DNA of 64,000 nt, from positions 1-64,000 of the forward strand of contig JAIUMI010000010.1 in the NCBI GenBank assembly GCA_022565665.1. The letters run 5' to 3'. Below, one piece after another: positions 19,357-27,819 of this stretch. The position numbers were made by a program, and so were the translations under genes. Source of the stretch: Glycocaulis sp. GTDB lineage: Bacteria; Pseudomonadota; Alphaproteobacteria; Caulobacterales; Maricaulaceae. Numbering within the stretch: the stretch's first letter is position 1; each line of letters starts with the position of its first letter. The notes below the pieces were generated by a model, which worked only from the letters and a program-made list of their open reading frames with translations, ran no database searches and was not told where the DNA came from.

Positions 19357-20427
19357 TCAAGCCTTCTCCGCGATTGTCCAGGCGTATTCGGCCATCGGCT
19401 CGACCAGCGCCCCAAGTTCCTTGGCCCGCTCGTTGGAGGCATTGCCCTGCAGCGCGCGCGCATAGACGCCCTGCGCGATGCCCGCCAGGCGGAAGATGTT
19501 GTAGGCGATATAGAAATCGAGTTTGGGGATGCCGCTGCGCCCGGTACGTTCGCAATAGGCCGCCACGTATTCTTCTTCCGTCGGGATGCCGAGCGCTTTG
19601 AGGTCCACACCCAGAAAACCGGACCGGATATCCTTGGGCGTGCGCCATTGCATGAGCTGGTAGGTGAAATCCGCGAGCGGATCGCCGAGCGTTGAGAGCT
19701 CCCAGTCCAGCACCGCGATAACGCGCGGCTCTGCCGGGTGGAAGATCATGTTGTCGAGGCGGTAATCGCCATGGACGACGCTGGTGCGTTCCTGTTCGGG
19801 CGCGTTGGCGGGCAGCCACTCGATCAGCCGGTCCATGGCCGGAATGGCGCGGGTTTCAGCCGCCTTGTACTGCTTGGTCCAGCGCCCGATCTGGCGCTCG
19901 AAATAGTTTCCGGGCTTGCCGTAATCGGTAAGGCCCGCCTTTTCCAGATCGACCGAGTGAAGCTGGGCCAGCGCGGCGTTGGACGCGTCATAGATCGCGC
20001 GGCGTTCTGACGGCTCCATGCCCGGCAGATAGGCGTCCCAGAAGATGCGTCCTTGCACGAATTCCATCACATAGAAGGCCGTGCCGATCACCTCCGGGTC
20101 CTCGCACAGGCCGAACATAAGCGGCGCGGGGAAGCCCTGCTCACCCAGCGCCTTCATCACCCGGTATTCGCGCTCCACCGCGTGGGCGGAGGGCAGAAGC
20201 ACGCCCGGTGGCTTGCGGCGCAGCACGTACTGGCGGCCGGGCGTTACCAGCTTGTAAGTCGGGTTGGACTGGCCGCCCCGGAACTGGCTGATCTCCAGCG
20301 GTCCGGCATAGCCGTCCACATGGGTCTTCATCCAGGTCTCTAGCGCCTTTTCGTCAAAGCGCAGGGCGTCCGCGACGGACTTGGTGCCGGAAAACTGGGC
20401 GTCGAGTTCGGATTGTGTGTCGCTCAT
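19357..20427 (-). CDS. APH-family phosphotransferase (ACAD10/11-like)
   Basis: 356 residues of the aminoglycoside phosphotransferase / choline kinase fold. The catalytic loop is VVHGDYRLDNMIFHP (Brenner HxDxxxxN type), followed by the metal-binding VLDWELSTLGDPLADF. The N-terminal FRGGQSNPTYKLVTPGRQYVLRR matches the group found with acyl-CoA dehydrogenases (ACAD10/11), thought to phosphorylate hydroxyacyl-CoA. Here no acyl-CoA dehydrogenase is adjacent; the neighbour is a periplasmic amidohydrolase whose end overlaps this start by 4 bases. Antibiotic resistance is not suggested. Confidence 0.83.
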   Translation of the reverse strand: MSDTQSELDAQFSGTKSVADALRFDEKALETWMKTHVDGYAGPLEISQFRGGQSNPTYKLVTPGRQYVLRRKPPGVLLPSAHAVEREYRVMKALGEQGFPAPLMFGLCEDPEVIGTAFYVMEFVQGRIFWDAYLPGMEPSERRAIYDASNAALAQLHSVDLEKAGLTDYGKPGNYFERQIGRWTKQYKAAETRAIPAMDRLIEWLPANAPEQERTSVVHGDYRLDNMIFHPAEPRVIAVLDWELSTLGDPLADFTYQLMQWRTPKDIRSGFLGVDLKALGIPTEEEYVAAYCERTGRSGIPKLDFYIAYNIFRLAGIAQGVYARALQGNASNERAKELGALVEPMAEYAWTIAEKA

Positions 20428-21725
20428 GGCGCCTTGTGTATCACGCCTGCGGCCATGACAAAGTCCACATTCCAGAGCTCGGAGATATTTTCCAGCGGAT
20501 TGCCGCTCACTGCGATGATGTCGGCGTGAAAGCCGGGCGCGATGCGGCCGATTTCGTTCTCCAGCTGCAGATGTTCCGCCGCATTGACCGTGGCGGCAAT
20601 CAGGGCCTCGGCCGGGCTCATCCCGGCCTGCACCATCAGCTCGAACTCGCGGGCATTGTCGCCATGCGCGCTGACCCCGGAATCGGTGCCGAAGGCCACG
20701 CGCACCCCGCCGCGATGGGCGCGCGAAAGCATGTCGACCATTTGCGGACCGACCTGCAGCGCCTTGGCGCGCTGGAAGGGCGTCATCCAGGGCGCACCGG
20801 CCTCGGCCTCCAGCGTCACGAACTCGCCTGCCATGACGGTGGGGACGAGGAAGGCGCCGGAGCGGCGGAAATGGCGGATGGATTCGTTATCAAGGAAGGT
20901 GCCGTGCTCGATGGAATGCCCGCCTGCGGCGAGGAAGGCATTCACGCCGGTCACGCCATGGGCGTGGGCGGTAACGCGCCGGCCCATCATTTCGGCGGCC
21001 TGCACGATGGCGCGCAGCTCATCATCCATGAACTGCACCTCAAGACCTGCTGCCGTGTTCGACAGCACCCCGCCCGTGGCGGTGATCTTGATGGTGTCGA
21101 CACCGGCCTGAACAAGCGCACGCACTGCGCGGGCGCAGTCTGACGGGCCATTGCACGCGCCGGGGCTCGCAAAGTTCTGCACCACGCGCTGGTTATAGCC
21201 GTTGATATCGCCATGTCCGCCGGTCGGCGTGATGGAGGGGCCGGCCACGCGCATGCGCGGGCCCACCGCATCGCCGCGGCGGATGGCATCGCGCAGGGCG
21301 AGGATCGCTTCGAGATCCCCGCCCACATCCTGCACGGTGGTAAAGCCCGCCATCAGTGTGGTGCGGGCATGGCGCGCGCCGATAAAGGCGCGGTCGGCGC
21401 TGGACAGGGTGAAGGGCTGCAGGCGGCTGTCGGGGCCACGCTGGGAGAGCAGATGGACGTGGGAATCGATCAGGCCCGGCAGCACGTAGTGACCGGAAAG
21501 GTCGGTGATCTCTGCGCCCTCGCGGGTGACGAAACCGTCCTCAACCCCCTCGATCCGGCCATTACGCACGATGATCGAAACTTGAGAGCGGACCCGCTCA
21601 CCGGGCACTGCAATCAGATGACCGGCATGGATGATGGTGACGCTGTCGGCATTGTCCGCCTCTTGCGCAAAGGCGGTTCCCACCAGCGCCAGTGCCGCCA
21701 CAAAGGCGGTAAAAATCCCGGTCAT
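20424..21725 (-). CDS. Secreted amidohydrolase (imidazolonepropionase-like)
   Basis: 433 residues with a signal peptide (FTAFVAALALVGTAFA, cleaved about residue 20). It is a metal-dependent hydrolase of the amidohydrolase superfamily: the H-x-H of LIDSHVHLL, later histidines in AHAHGV and GGHSIEHGTFLD, and the catalytic aspartate in AFGTDSGVSAHGDN. This subgroup includes Xaa-Pro/Xaa-Arg dipeptidases and related enzymes; the substrate is not known. It forms a two-gene transcript with the phosphotransferase (4-base overlap) and is divergent from HPPD. Confidence 0.83.
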   Translation of the reverse strand: MTGIFTAFVAALALVGTAFAQEADNADSVTIIHAGHLIAVPGERVRSQVSIIVRNGRIEGVEDGFVTREGAEITDLSGHYVLPGLIDSHVHLLSQRGPDSRLQPFTLSSADRAFIGARHARTTLMAGFTTVQDVGGDLEAILALRDAIRRGDAVGPRMRVAGPSITPTGGHGDINGYNQRVVQNFASPGACNGPSDCARAVRALVQAGVDTIKITATGGVLSNTAAGLEVQFMDDELRAIVQAAEMMGRRVTAHAHGVTGVNAFLAAGGHSIEHGTFLDNESIRHFRRSGAFLVPTVMAGEFVTLEAEAGAPWMTPFQRAKALQVGPQMVDMLSRAHRGGVRVAFGTDSGVSAHGDNAREFELMVQAGMSPAEALIAATVNAAEHLQLENEIGRIAPGFHADIIAVSGNPLENISELWNVDFVMAAGVIHKAP

Positions 21726-21955
21726 GTCTGCCTCCCCATGTGGTCTGTTTGTTGCGCGCTATTTCGGCGGCGGGGAGCGGGCCTGTCAAATATGTGATAA
21801 CATTACACCCCTTCTCCGGGGCACACCAAATTAGTTGCAAATGATACTAATTTCCGGCACAAAGGATGAGAGTTCGCTGGACGGGCAGGGCGTACAAGCC
21901 TTTGCGCGCCGCACCGGACCGGTGTCCAACCCCCGATATTGCAAGGAGCCCTGCC

Positions 21956-23023
21956 ATGGCTGACCTGTTCGAGAATCCGCTGGGAACCGATGGTTTCGAG
22001 TTCGTCGAGTATACGAGCCCGGAGCCGGAGAAGCTGGACAAGCTGTTCACGCTGCTGGGTTTCGTTGCCGTGGCCAGGCACAAGACGCGCGACATCGTGC
22101 GCTATGCACAAGGCGATATCACTTTCCTCGTCAATCGCGAGAAGACCGGCCAGGCAGCCGATTTCCGCGCCGAGCATGGCCCCTCTGCCAATGCGATGGC
22201 CTTCCGGGTGCGTGACGCGAAGAAGGCCTATGAAGAGGCCATCAAGCGCGGCGCAGAACCCTATGGCACGCCGCTCTGGGGCGATGATCAGAGCCTGCCG
22301 GCGATCAAGGGCATTGGCGGTTCGGTGCTCTATCTGGTCGACCAGTATGGCGACAGCAATATCTATGATGAGAGCTTTGAGCCGATCCCCGGCGCCAAGC
22401 CGAATGGGGTTGGCCTGGAAGTGCTCGACCATCTGACCCACAATGTCTTCATGGGCCGGATGGACCACTGGGCGGGCTTTTACGAGCGCGTCTTCAACTT
22501 CCGCGAAATCCGCTATTTCGACATCAAGGGCGCCCATACGGGCCTCCTCTCGCGTGCCATGACCGGCCCGTGCGGCAAGCTGCGCATCCCCTTGAATGAA
22601 AGCTCGGACGACAAGTCCCAGATCGCGGAATATCTGCGCGAGTATAATGGCGAGGGCATCCAGCACATCGCCCTGACCACGAGCGATATCTACACCACGA
22701 TCGAGAAGCTGCGCGCCGCTGGTGTGGAGTTCCAGTCCACCCCGCCCACCTATTACGAGCTTGTTGACGAGCGCGTGCCGGGACACGGGGAAGACCTTGA
22801 GCGTCTGAAAAAGAACTCCATACTGGTCGACGGGGACCCGGAGAACGGGCAGGGCCTGCTCCTGCAGATCTTCACCACGACCAATATCGGACCGATCTTC
22901 TTCGAGATCATCCAGCGCAAGGGCAATGAGGGCTTTGGCGAAGGCAATTTCAAGGCGCTGTTTGAATCGATCGAGCTCGATCAGATCCGCCGCGGCGTGC
23001 TCAAGCCCGACGCGGCCGAGTAG
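21956..23023 (+). CDS. hppD: 4-hydroxyphenylpyruvate dioxygenase
   Basis: 355 residues, the Fe(II) enzyme converting 4-hydroxyphenylpyruvate to homogentisate in tyrosine breakdown. There are two VOC-type halves. The iron ligands are visible in the C-terminal half: His159 (VLDHLTHNVF), His237 (GIQHIALTTSDI) and Glu317 (FFEIIQRKGNEGFGEGN). AAGGAG sits 7 bases before the ATG at 21956; an upstream in-frame start at 21866 would add a non-homologous stretch. A MarR regulator follows 6 bases downstream. The later pathway genes are not in this window. Confidence 0.95.
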   Translation: MADLFENPLGTDGFEFVEYTSPEPEKLDKLFTLLGFVAVARHKTRDIVRYAQGDITFLVNREKTGQAADFRAEHGPSANAMAFRVRDAKKAYEEAIKRGAEPYGTPLWGDDQSLPAIKGIGGSVLYLVDQYGDSNIYDESFEPIPGAKPNGVGLEVLDHLTHNVFMGRMDHWAGFYERVFNFREIRYFDIKGAHTGLLSRAMTGPCGKLRIPLNESSDDKSQIAEYLREYNGEGIQHIALTTSDIYTTIEKLRAAGVEFQSTPPTYYELVDERVPGHGEDLERLKKNSILVDGDPENGQGLLLQIFTTTNIGPIFFEIIQRKGNEGFGEGNFKALFESIELDQIRRGVLKPDAAE

Positions 23024-23029
23024 GCGGTC

Positions 23030-23515
23030 ATGACGGGGCGGGCGAACCGGGCGGACCTGCCGCCCGCCCTCATACTTTCAGACTATCTGCCCTACCGGCT
23101 CTCGGTCGTCTCCAACAAGGCGTCCGGGCTGATTGCGCGCGCCTATCAGGCCCGCTTCGGTCTTTCCATCTGGGAATGGCGGGTGATCGCGGTGCTGGGC
23201 GGCGGCGAGGCGATCACCGCGCAGGCCATCTGCGAAGCCACCGCCATGGACAAGGTAACGGTCAGCCGGGCCTTGCGCGCGCTCGCCGAGCGCTCACTGG
23301 TCCAGCGCCGCCCCAGCCCCACCGACAAGCGCGCCGCTCTGGTCTCGCTCACCGGTGATGGCCGGGCGATCTATGAAGAGATCGCCCCGCTGGCGCTGGA
23401 ATGGGAGCGCTCTCTGCTGGAAGGCTTCAGCCGCGAAGAGGCAGAGCAGCTCTCCCGTCTGCTGGAAAGGCTGGAGGCCCAGGCCGATGTGCTTGGCAGG
23501 GGTGAGCCTCTTTAA
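23030..23515 (+). CDS. MarR-family transcriptional regulator
   Basis: 161 residues with a central winged helix (about 50-115). The recognition helix region is ITAQAICEATAMDKVTVSRALRAL in two parts, and the wing is QRRPSPTDKRAALVSLT, with the usual D-K-R. Starting 6 bases after HPPD, it is very likely coexpressed and may control tyrosine or aromatic catabolism through a small aromatic ligand (inference from linkage). Its end overlaps the convergent antiporter gene by 4 bases. Confidence 0.88.
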   Translation: MTGRANRADLPPALILSDYLPYRLSVVSNKASGLIARAYQARFGLSIWEWRVIAVLGGGEAITAQAICEATAMDKVTVSRALRALAERSLVQRRPSPTDKRAALVSLTGDGRAIYEEIAPLALEWERSLLEGFSREEAEQLSRLLERLEAQADVLGRGEPL

Positions 23516-25257
23516 ATCCCCTTCGTTTCCTCGATCAGCCTCTGGTCATCGCTGTCTTCGGGGGTTTCGATCCGGGCCGGCTCGGGCGCTTCGGTGGTGA
23601 TGAGTTCCACGGCCTGATCGGCGGCGTCCTGGAAGGGGAAGAGGATAAGGTCTGCGCCCGCCTCTTTCAGCCGCTCCAGCGCTGCGCCGCGCTGGCTGGT
23701 GACGGCGATCTTGCCCTCATAACCATGCTTGCGCAGGGTGGTAATCATCGGGATGCGCGTGTCCTCGTGGGTGAGGCCGGTATCATGGTCTGACGTCGTG
23801 GAGATCACCCATTTCACGCGGTTGAGCGGCAGATGGGTCAGAAACTCCTGATCGGTCAGGTCGCCATAGACCGCATCCAGCCCGCGCTCGCGCCATAGCC
23901 GCACCGCCGAGGGATTGAAGTCCACGCCCAGCGTCGAGACGCCCCGGTTGATAAGGCGCTGTGCGATGGCCCCGCCATAGCGGCCCAGCCCGAACAGGAT
24001 CACGTCATGATGCTTGCGGGCATCTTCCCCGCCATCCTCTGTCTCCGCATGGTTGATATTGCGCCGTTCGAACGGGGAGAGCAGCGGCTCCACCAGCGGA
24101 TAGAGCCGGTGGGAATAGGTGATCATGTAGGTGGAGGCGGCAATCGTGATCAGGCCCACCAGCGTAACAAGGCCCAGCGCCTCGTCATTGACGTGACCGA
24201 TGGTCAGGCCCATCGCCATGAAGACGAGCGAGAACTCGCTGATCTGGGCGACGGTGAGGCCTGCCAGGAAGCCGGTGCGCTTGCGATAGCCCATCACCCC
24301 CATGATGATCACCACGATCAGCGGATTACCGATCAGCACGAAGGCGGAGAAGACCGCGGCGGCGGGGATGTTGTCGCCCAACAGTCCCAGATCGAGCCGT
24401 GAGCCGAGCCCGATGAAGAAGAAGAGCAGGAGGAAGTCGCGCAAAGGGGCCAGCCGCGCCGAGATGGCTTCCCGGTAAGGCGTGGAGGCGAGCGCGACGC
24501 CGGCCAAGAGGCCGCCCAGCTCCTTGCCCAGCCCGAATATGTCACCCAGCGCGGCGAACATCGCGGCCAGCGCAATGCCGAACGAGATCAGCAATTCGGG
24601 CGAGCGCGCGAGAATGGCGGTCAGCGGATTGGCGATATAGCGGATGAAGACGATCACGGCGGCGACCATCGCGATGCCGGCGACCAGCACCATCAGAAGG
24701 TCGGCGACGCCGCTGTCTTCCGCTCCGCCAATGCCGATGGCCGAGAGCACGATCATGGCCAGCACCACCACGATGTCCTGCACGATCAGAAAGCCCAGCG
24801 CGATGCGGCCATGCAGGGAGTCGATCTCGCGCTTGTCGGAGAGCAGCTTCACGATGATGATCGTGGAGGAGAAGGTCAGCGCCACCGCGATATAGATGCT
24901 GGTGATGGGATCAAAGCCCAGCGCGATGGCGATGAAAAAGCCGATGATCGAGGTGAAGGCGACCTGTCCCAGCCCGGTCGCGAGCGATACCAGCCCCAGC
25001 GACTGGATCAGCTTCACATCCAGCTTTATGCCGACCAGAAACAGCAGGAGCGCGATGCCGAGCTGGGAGAGCAGGTCGATATGCTCGCTGGAATGGACGA
25101 TATCCAGCCCCGCCGGGCCGACCGCGATGCCCACAATGATGAAGCTCACGATCAGGGGCTGGCGCAGCATATGGCCGACCAGGCCGATACCGGCTGCGAT
25201 CACCAGCAGCAGGGCGATCTCGTAAAAGACCGACTCGGTAATCAGCTCTGCCATCAT
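23512..25257 (-). CDS. CPA2 cation:proton antiporter with TrkA-N domain (KefB/YbaL-like)
   Basis: 581 residues. Residues about 5-390 are 12 predicted membrane segments of the monovalent cation:proton antiporter-2 family (FLVGIKLDVKLIQSLG, LIVQDIVVVLAMIVL with the transport aspartate, GLGKELGGLLAGVALA). Residues about 415-540 are a Rossmann TrkA-N/RCK domain (HDVILFGLGRYGGAIAQRL, GxGxxG). It probably exports K+ or Na+ under NAD(H)-linked control; ion specificity is unresolved. Two ATGs (25257, 25254) follow GGGAGCGGGG. Single gene. Confidence 0.87.
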   Translation of the reverse strand: MMAELITESVFYEIALLLVIAAGIGLVGHMLRQPLIVSFIIVGIAVGPAGLDIVHSSEHIDLLSQLGIALLLFLVGIKLDVKLIQSLGLVSLATGLGQVAFTSIIGFFIAIALGFDPITSIYIAVALTFSSTIIIVKLLSDKREIDSLHGRIALGFLIVQDIVVVLAMIVLSAIGIGGAEDSGVADLLMVLVAGIAMVAAVIVFIRYIANPLTAILARSPELLISFGIALAAMFAALGDIFGLGKELGGLLAGVALASTPYREAISARLAPLRDFLLLFFFIGLGSRLDLGLLGDNIPAAAVFSAFVLIGNPLIVVIIMGVMGYRKRTGFLAGLTVAQISEFSLVFMAMGLTIGHVNDEALGLVTLVGLITIAASTYMITYSHRLYPLVEPLLSPFERRNINHAETEDGGEDARKHHDVILFGLGRYGGAIAQRLINRGVSTLGVDFNPSAVRLWRERGLDAVYGDLTDQEFLTHLPLNRVKWVISTTSDHDTGLTHEDTRIPMITTLRKHGYEGKIAVTSQRGAALERLKEAGADLILFPFQDAADQAVELITTEAPEPARIETPEDSDDQRLIEETKGI

Positions 25258-25350
25258 GCCCCGCTCCCGCAGACCGCTGCCCGGCGCCGAATCGCACCGG
25301 TTTTACAGTGTCATGGGCAGGCGCGGCATCCAAGCCGTGCTGGCGTGGTT

Positions 25351-25863
25351 TCAGCCGGTGGCGGCGATCAGCGAGCGGGCATCATAGGCATTGGCCGTGT
25401 CTGACGCATCGCCGGAGCGGGCGATGATCTCCAGGCTCACGATCGTGCGCCGTTCCTGGCCGGGGCTGATGCCGACGCCAAGGCCGACCCCACTGGAGCG
25501 ATAGCCGCGCGACCCGACGGCAGTGCCGACCGAGCCGCCGACACGCACCGGGCCGGAGCCGCTGCCAGTGGTTTCGACCCGGCGGTCAACGAGCTCGAAC
25601 CAGTCATAGCCGCTTTCCAGCGTCAGCTCTGCGGCCCGGCGCAGGGCCAGGCGCTCGGCATGGGCGGTGGTCACGTCCGGTCCGGCGGTGAAGGTCACGC
25701 GCCAGCGGTTCTGCTCGATGCGCAAGGAATCATAGCCCAGCGCCCGGCCAGGCTGGCCGGCGGCGGGGCCATAGACGGTCTGGCTGGGCGAGCAGGCGGC
25801 CAGCATGCCAAGGCTGGCGGCGATAAGCGCGGAGCGCAGAAACAGGCGGTGTGTCATGGGCAT
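25351..25863 (-). CDS. CC0125/CC1285-family lipoprotein
   Basis: 170 residues with a lipoprotein signal (SALIAASLGMLAACSP, lipobox LAAC, Cys about residue 24). The mature part has the family core: RALGYDSLRIEQNRWRVTF, then AERLALRRAAELTLESGYDW and FELVDRRVE, followed by a Gly/Ser-rich section. The family is common in Caulobacterales and relatives and has no assigned function. Expressed alone, 93 bases before the antiporter start. Confidence 0.82.
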   Translation of the reverse strand: MPMTHRLFLRSALIAASLGMLAACSPSQTVYGPAAGQPGRALGYDSLRIEQNRWRVTFTAGPDVTTAHAERLALRRAAELTLESGYDWFELVDRRVETTGSGSGPVRVGGSVGTAVGSRGYRSSGVGLGVGISPGQERRTIVSLEIIARSGDASDTANAYDARSLIAATG

Positions 25864-25911
25864 CCTCGTACGTGGTGTCCCTCAGGGGCCATCATAGCCC
25901 TGTTTTAGGGA

Positions 25912-26397
25912 TTACGCTTCCCCCGCCTGAACGGTTTCGTTTGCGCCCGGCTGTTCATAACCGAACGCGCCGATGATCCAGCCGCCCAGAAAGCCGGCGA
26001 TAAAGCCGCAAGGCAGGGTGGCCAGCAGCACGAAGGCATCGGGATCAATGCCGGTATCATCGCCAAGGCGGCCAATGAGGAAGAACAGGAAGGCAAAGAC
26101 AAGGCCGGTAATGCCCAGCGTGATGCCCATCTGCACTGGCGAGCGCCATTTCATGAAATGGGCGATGGCCCAGCCCACAAGCATGGCCGGTCCGCCGAGC
26201 ACATAGCTCACCATCACAGCGACGATCACCGCAGGGATCATCCCTATCATCAGCACCAGCATGGTCTCATCGAGGCCCTGCTCAGGCAGGAGCGGCAGGG
26301 TGATGGCCAGCCAGACCAGCGCGCCGCCGACGACGCCGGCAAGGGCAGGCGCGGCAAGCAGGGCGAGAATAAGCGGAACCTTGCGTGTCTTGAGCAT
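25912..26397 (-). CDS. Four-helix membrane protein, unknown function
   Basis: 161 residues with about four membrane segments (VPLILALLAAPALAGVVGG, TMLVLMIGMIPAVIVAVMVS, TLGITGLVFAFLFFLI, LPCGFIAGFLGGWIIGAFG). It starts 3 bases after the stop of the similar-sized membrane gene upstream, so the pair is cotranscribed and may be an old tandem duplication (both end with a Gly-rich helix). No family recognised. Confidence 0.7.
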   Translation of the reverse strand: MLKTRKVPLILALLAAPALAGVVGGALVWLAITLPLLPEQGLDETMLVLMIGMIPAVIVAVMVSYVLGGPAMLVGWAIAHFMKWRSPVQMGITLGITGLVFAFLFFLIGRLGDDTGIDPDAFVLLATLPCGFIAGFLGGWIIGAFGYEQPGANETVQAGEA

Positions 26398-26400
26398 GGG

Positions 26401-26883
26401 TCAGCGGCTCCCGCTGGACAGGGAACGGAATACAAGGCCGCCTGCCGCGCCGGCGGTAAGGCCGATGAGGGGCAGGGCAAGGCTCACGAGGCCGTCGGAC
26501 ACCGCCATTTCGCCCAGAGGCTGACCACCGGTCAGCGCGCTTTCCAGATCAGCGCCGTACAGCCGGTATAGATGCACGATCATCCCCGCCAGCCCTGTCG
26601 CACTCCCGCTAAGCAGCGCCGTAAACCCGCCCCACAGGCCGAGGCCGCGCAGGATCATCCACAAGGGTATGAAAACGATAATCGTTGCCGGATAGGCAAA
26701 CATCAGTCCGGAAAACCAGACGCTGGCGGACAGTTCGAGATAGGCGTTCAGCGGCACATCGGCTGCGGCCGGATCGGTCAGCTGTATATGGGCGATCAGC
26801 CCGGCCACGGCGACCGCGGCGGCCAGCGCCGGTGCGACTATAAAGGCAGCAAGCACGCCTGTGGGAAGGGCGCTCCGGCTCAT
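26401..26883 (-). CDS. Four-helix membrane protein, unknown function
   Basis: 160 residues with about four membrane segments (GVLAAFIVAPALAAAVAVAG, GLMFAYPATIIVFIPLWMIL, WGGFTALLSGSATGLAGM, LIGLTAGAAGGLVFRSL). First gene of a two-gene set with the following membrane protein. The topology and the closing Gly-rich helix resemble its neighbour. No function assigned. Confidence 0.7.
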   Translation of the reverse strand: MSRSALPTGVLAAFIVAPALAAAVAVAGLIAHIQLTDPAAADVPLNAYLELSASVWFSGLMFAYPATIIVFIPLWMILRGLGLWGGFTALLSGSATGLAGMIVHLYRLYGADLESALTGGQPLGEMAVSDGLVSLALPLIGLTAGAAGGLVFRSLSSGSR

Positions 26884-26963
26884 GGCCGGGCTCCATCGGA
26901 AAACTTGGTCATCCCCTGTCAGCCCTTTTCGTTTGTCCCTCGTCCGGACAGCATCTTAGCGGC

Positions 26964-27188
26964 TCAGGCGCGCGCTTGCACGTATTGCAGGGCCCAGATC
27001 CGGCAGGCGCTGGCGAGCCCGTGCTGATCGGCACGGACGGCGCGGGCTTCATCGATCTCGGCAACAAGGCTGGCGAGCGAGCGTCCCTCGGCCTCGGCGG
27101 CTGCATCCATCACCGCCCAGAATTCCGCCTCCAGTGCGAGGCTGGTGCGGTGTCCGGCAAGGGAGAGGGATCGCTTGAGCATGCTCAT
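26964..27188 (-). CDS. Ribbon-helix-helix domain protein
   Basis: 74 residues, almost entirely one ribbon-helix-helix domain: strand KRSLSLAGHRTSLALE, helix EFWAVMDAAAEAEG, helix SLASLVAEIDEARA. It resembles the RHH_4 group of small alphaproteobacterial DNA-binding proteins. Its ATG overlaps the stop of the DUF486 gene as ATGA, implying coupled translation, since no clear ribosome site is seen. A much longer frame upstream in the same register crosses the DUF486 gene and the lysR terminator and is not real. Confidence 0.72.
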   Translation of the reverse strand: MSMLKRSLSLAGHRTSLALEAEFWAVMDAAAEAEGRSLASLVAEIDEARAVRADQHGLASACRIWALQYVQARA

Positions 27189-27538
27189 CGTTTCAGGAGG
27201 ATCACGGCTGCGCCCGCCGCGATCAAGCCAAATCCGATCAGATGGCGGATCGTCACCGGTTCCTTGAGATAGAGGGCCGCAAACGCGACGAACACGGTCA
27301 GCGTGATCACTTCCTGCATGGTTTTCAGCTGGGCCGCCGAATAGACCGAATGGCCCAGCCGGTTGGCGGGAACGGCCATCGTGTATTCGATCAGGGCGAT
27401 CATCCAGCTGAAGAATATGACGATGAGAATGGGCGTCGTCTTGAAGCGCAGATGCCCGTACCAGGCCAGCGTCATGAAGATGTTCGAACCGATCAGCAGC
27501 AGGACCGGCAATACGTGTGGCCAGGAAATGGTGGGCAT
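27185..27538 (-). CDS. DUF486 / DMT-like small membrane protein
   Basis: 117 residues with four membrane helices: VLPVLLLIGSNIFMTLAWYG, IFFSWMIALIEYTMAVPANR, VITLTVFVAFAALYL and IGFGLIAAGAAVIL. SNIFMTLAWYGHL and the NRLGHSVYSAAQLKTMQEVI block are the DUF486 signature, a family related to small drug/metabolite transporters with unknown substrate. The start at 27538 matches family length; a longer frame begins at 27604. Coupled to the RHH gene. Confidence 0.82.
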   Translation of the reverse strand: MPTISWPHVLPVLLLIGSNIFMTLAWYGHLRFKTTPILIVIFFSWMIALIEYTMAVPANRLGHSVYSAAQLKTMQEVITLTVFVAFAALYLKEPVTIRHLIGFGLIAAGAAVILLKR

Positions 27539-27601
27539 GGGAGAGGTCCGCAAAGACTGGATGGCGCGCAATTGCGCCAACATGGCGTGGCCTGTCCAGC
27601 G

Positions 27602-27641
27602 CAAAAAAAGAGCCGGACGGCGAAATCGCTCTGTCCGGCTC
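27602..27641 (-). terminator. Strong intrinsic terminator downstream of lysR
   Basis: On the minus strand GAGCCGGAC, a 14-base loop and GTCCGGCTC are followed by seven U's. The 9-bp perfect stem and U-run make it the clearest terminator here. It lies about 180 bases past the lysR stop and 64 bases before the DUF486 start, so it ends the trxB-ABC-lysR transcript or a small RNA in the gap. Confidence 0.9.
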
Positions 27642-27819
27642 AGTCTTGCATATCCGTTCGGGGAGGAGACGGTATGCGAAAAGGAAACGGCGTTGCCGCT
27701 CGCTGGGAGATATGTGCCTTACGCACGGCCACGACAAGTCGTTCCCACGAATAGCAGCTATGCAAAAATGCAATATGACCGGTTTGTAACGATCCCGTGA
27801 CGCAGGGCTGGATACCGCT

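Noticed and set aside
19357-20427. Aminoglycoside resistance gene
   Set aside because: The kinase motifs are of the general APH fold, but the N-terminal region matches the ACAD10/11-like metabolic group, not resistance enzymes.
27650-27740. GTG-started 28-codon frame before the lysR terminator
   Set aside because: No ribosome site and no recognisable composition; a non-coding transcript is the simpler reading.
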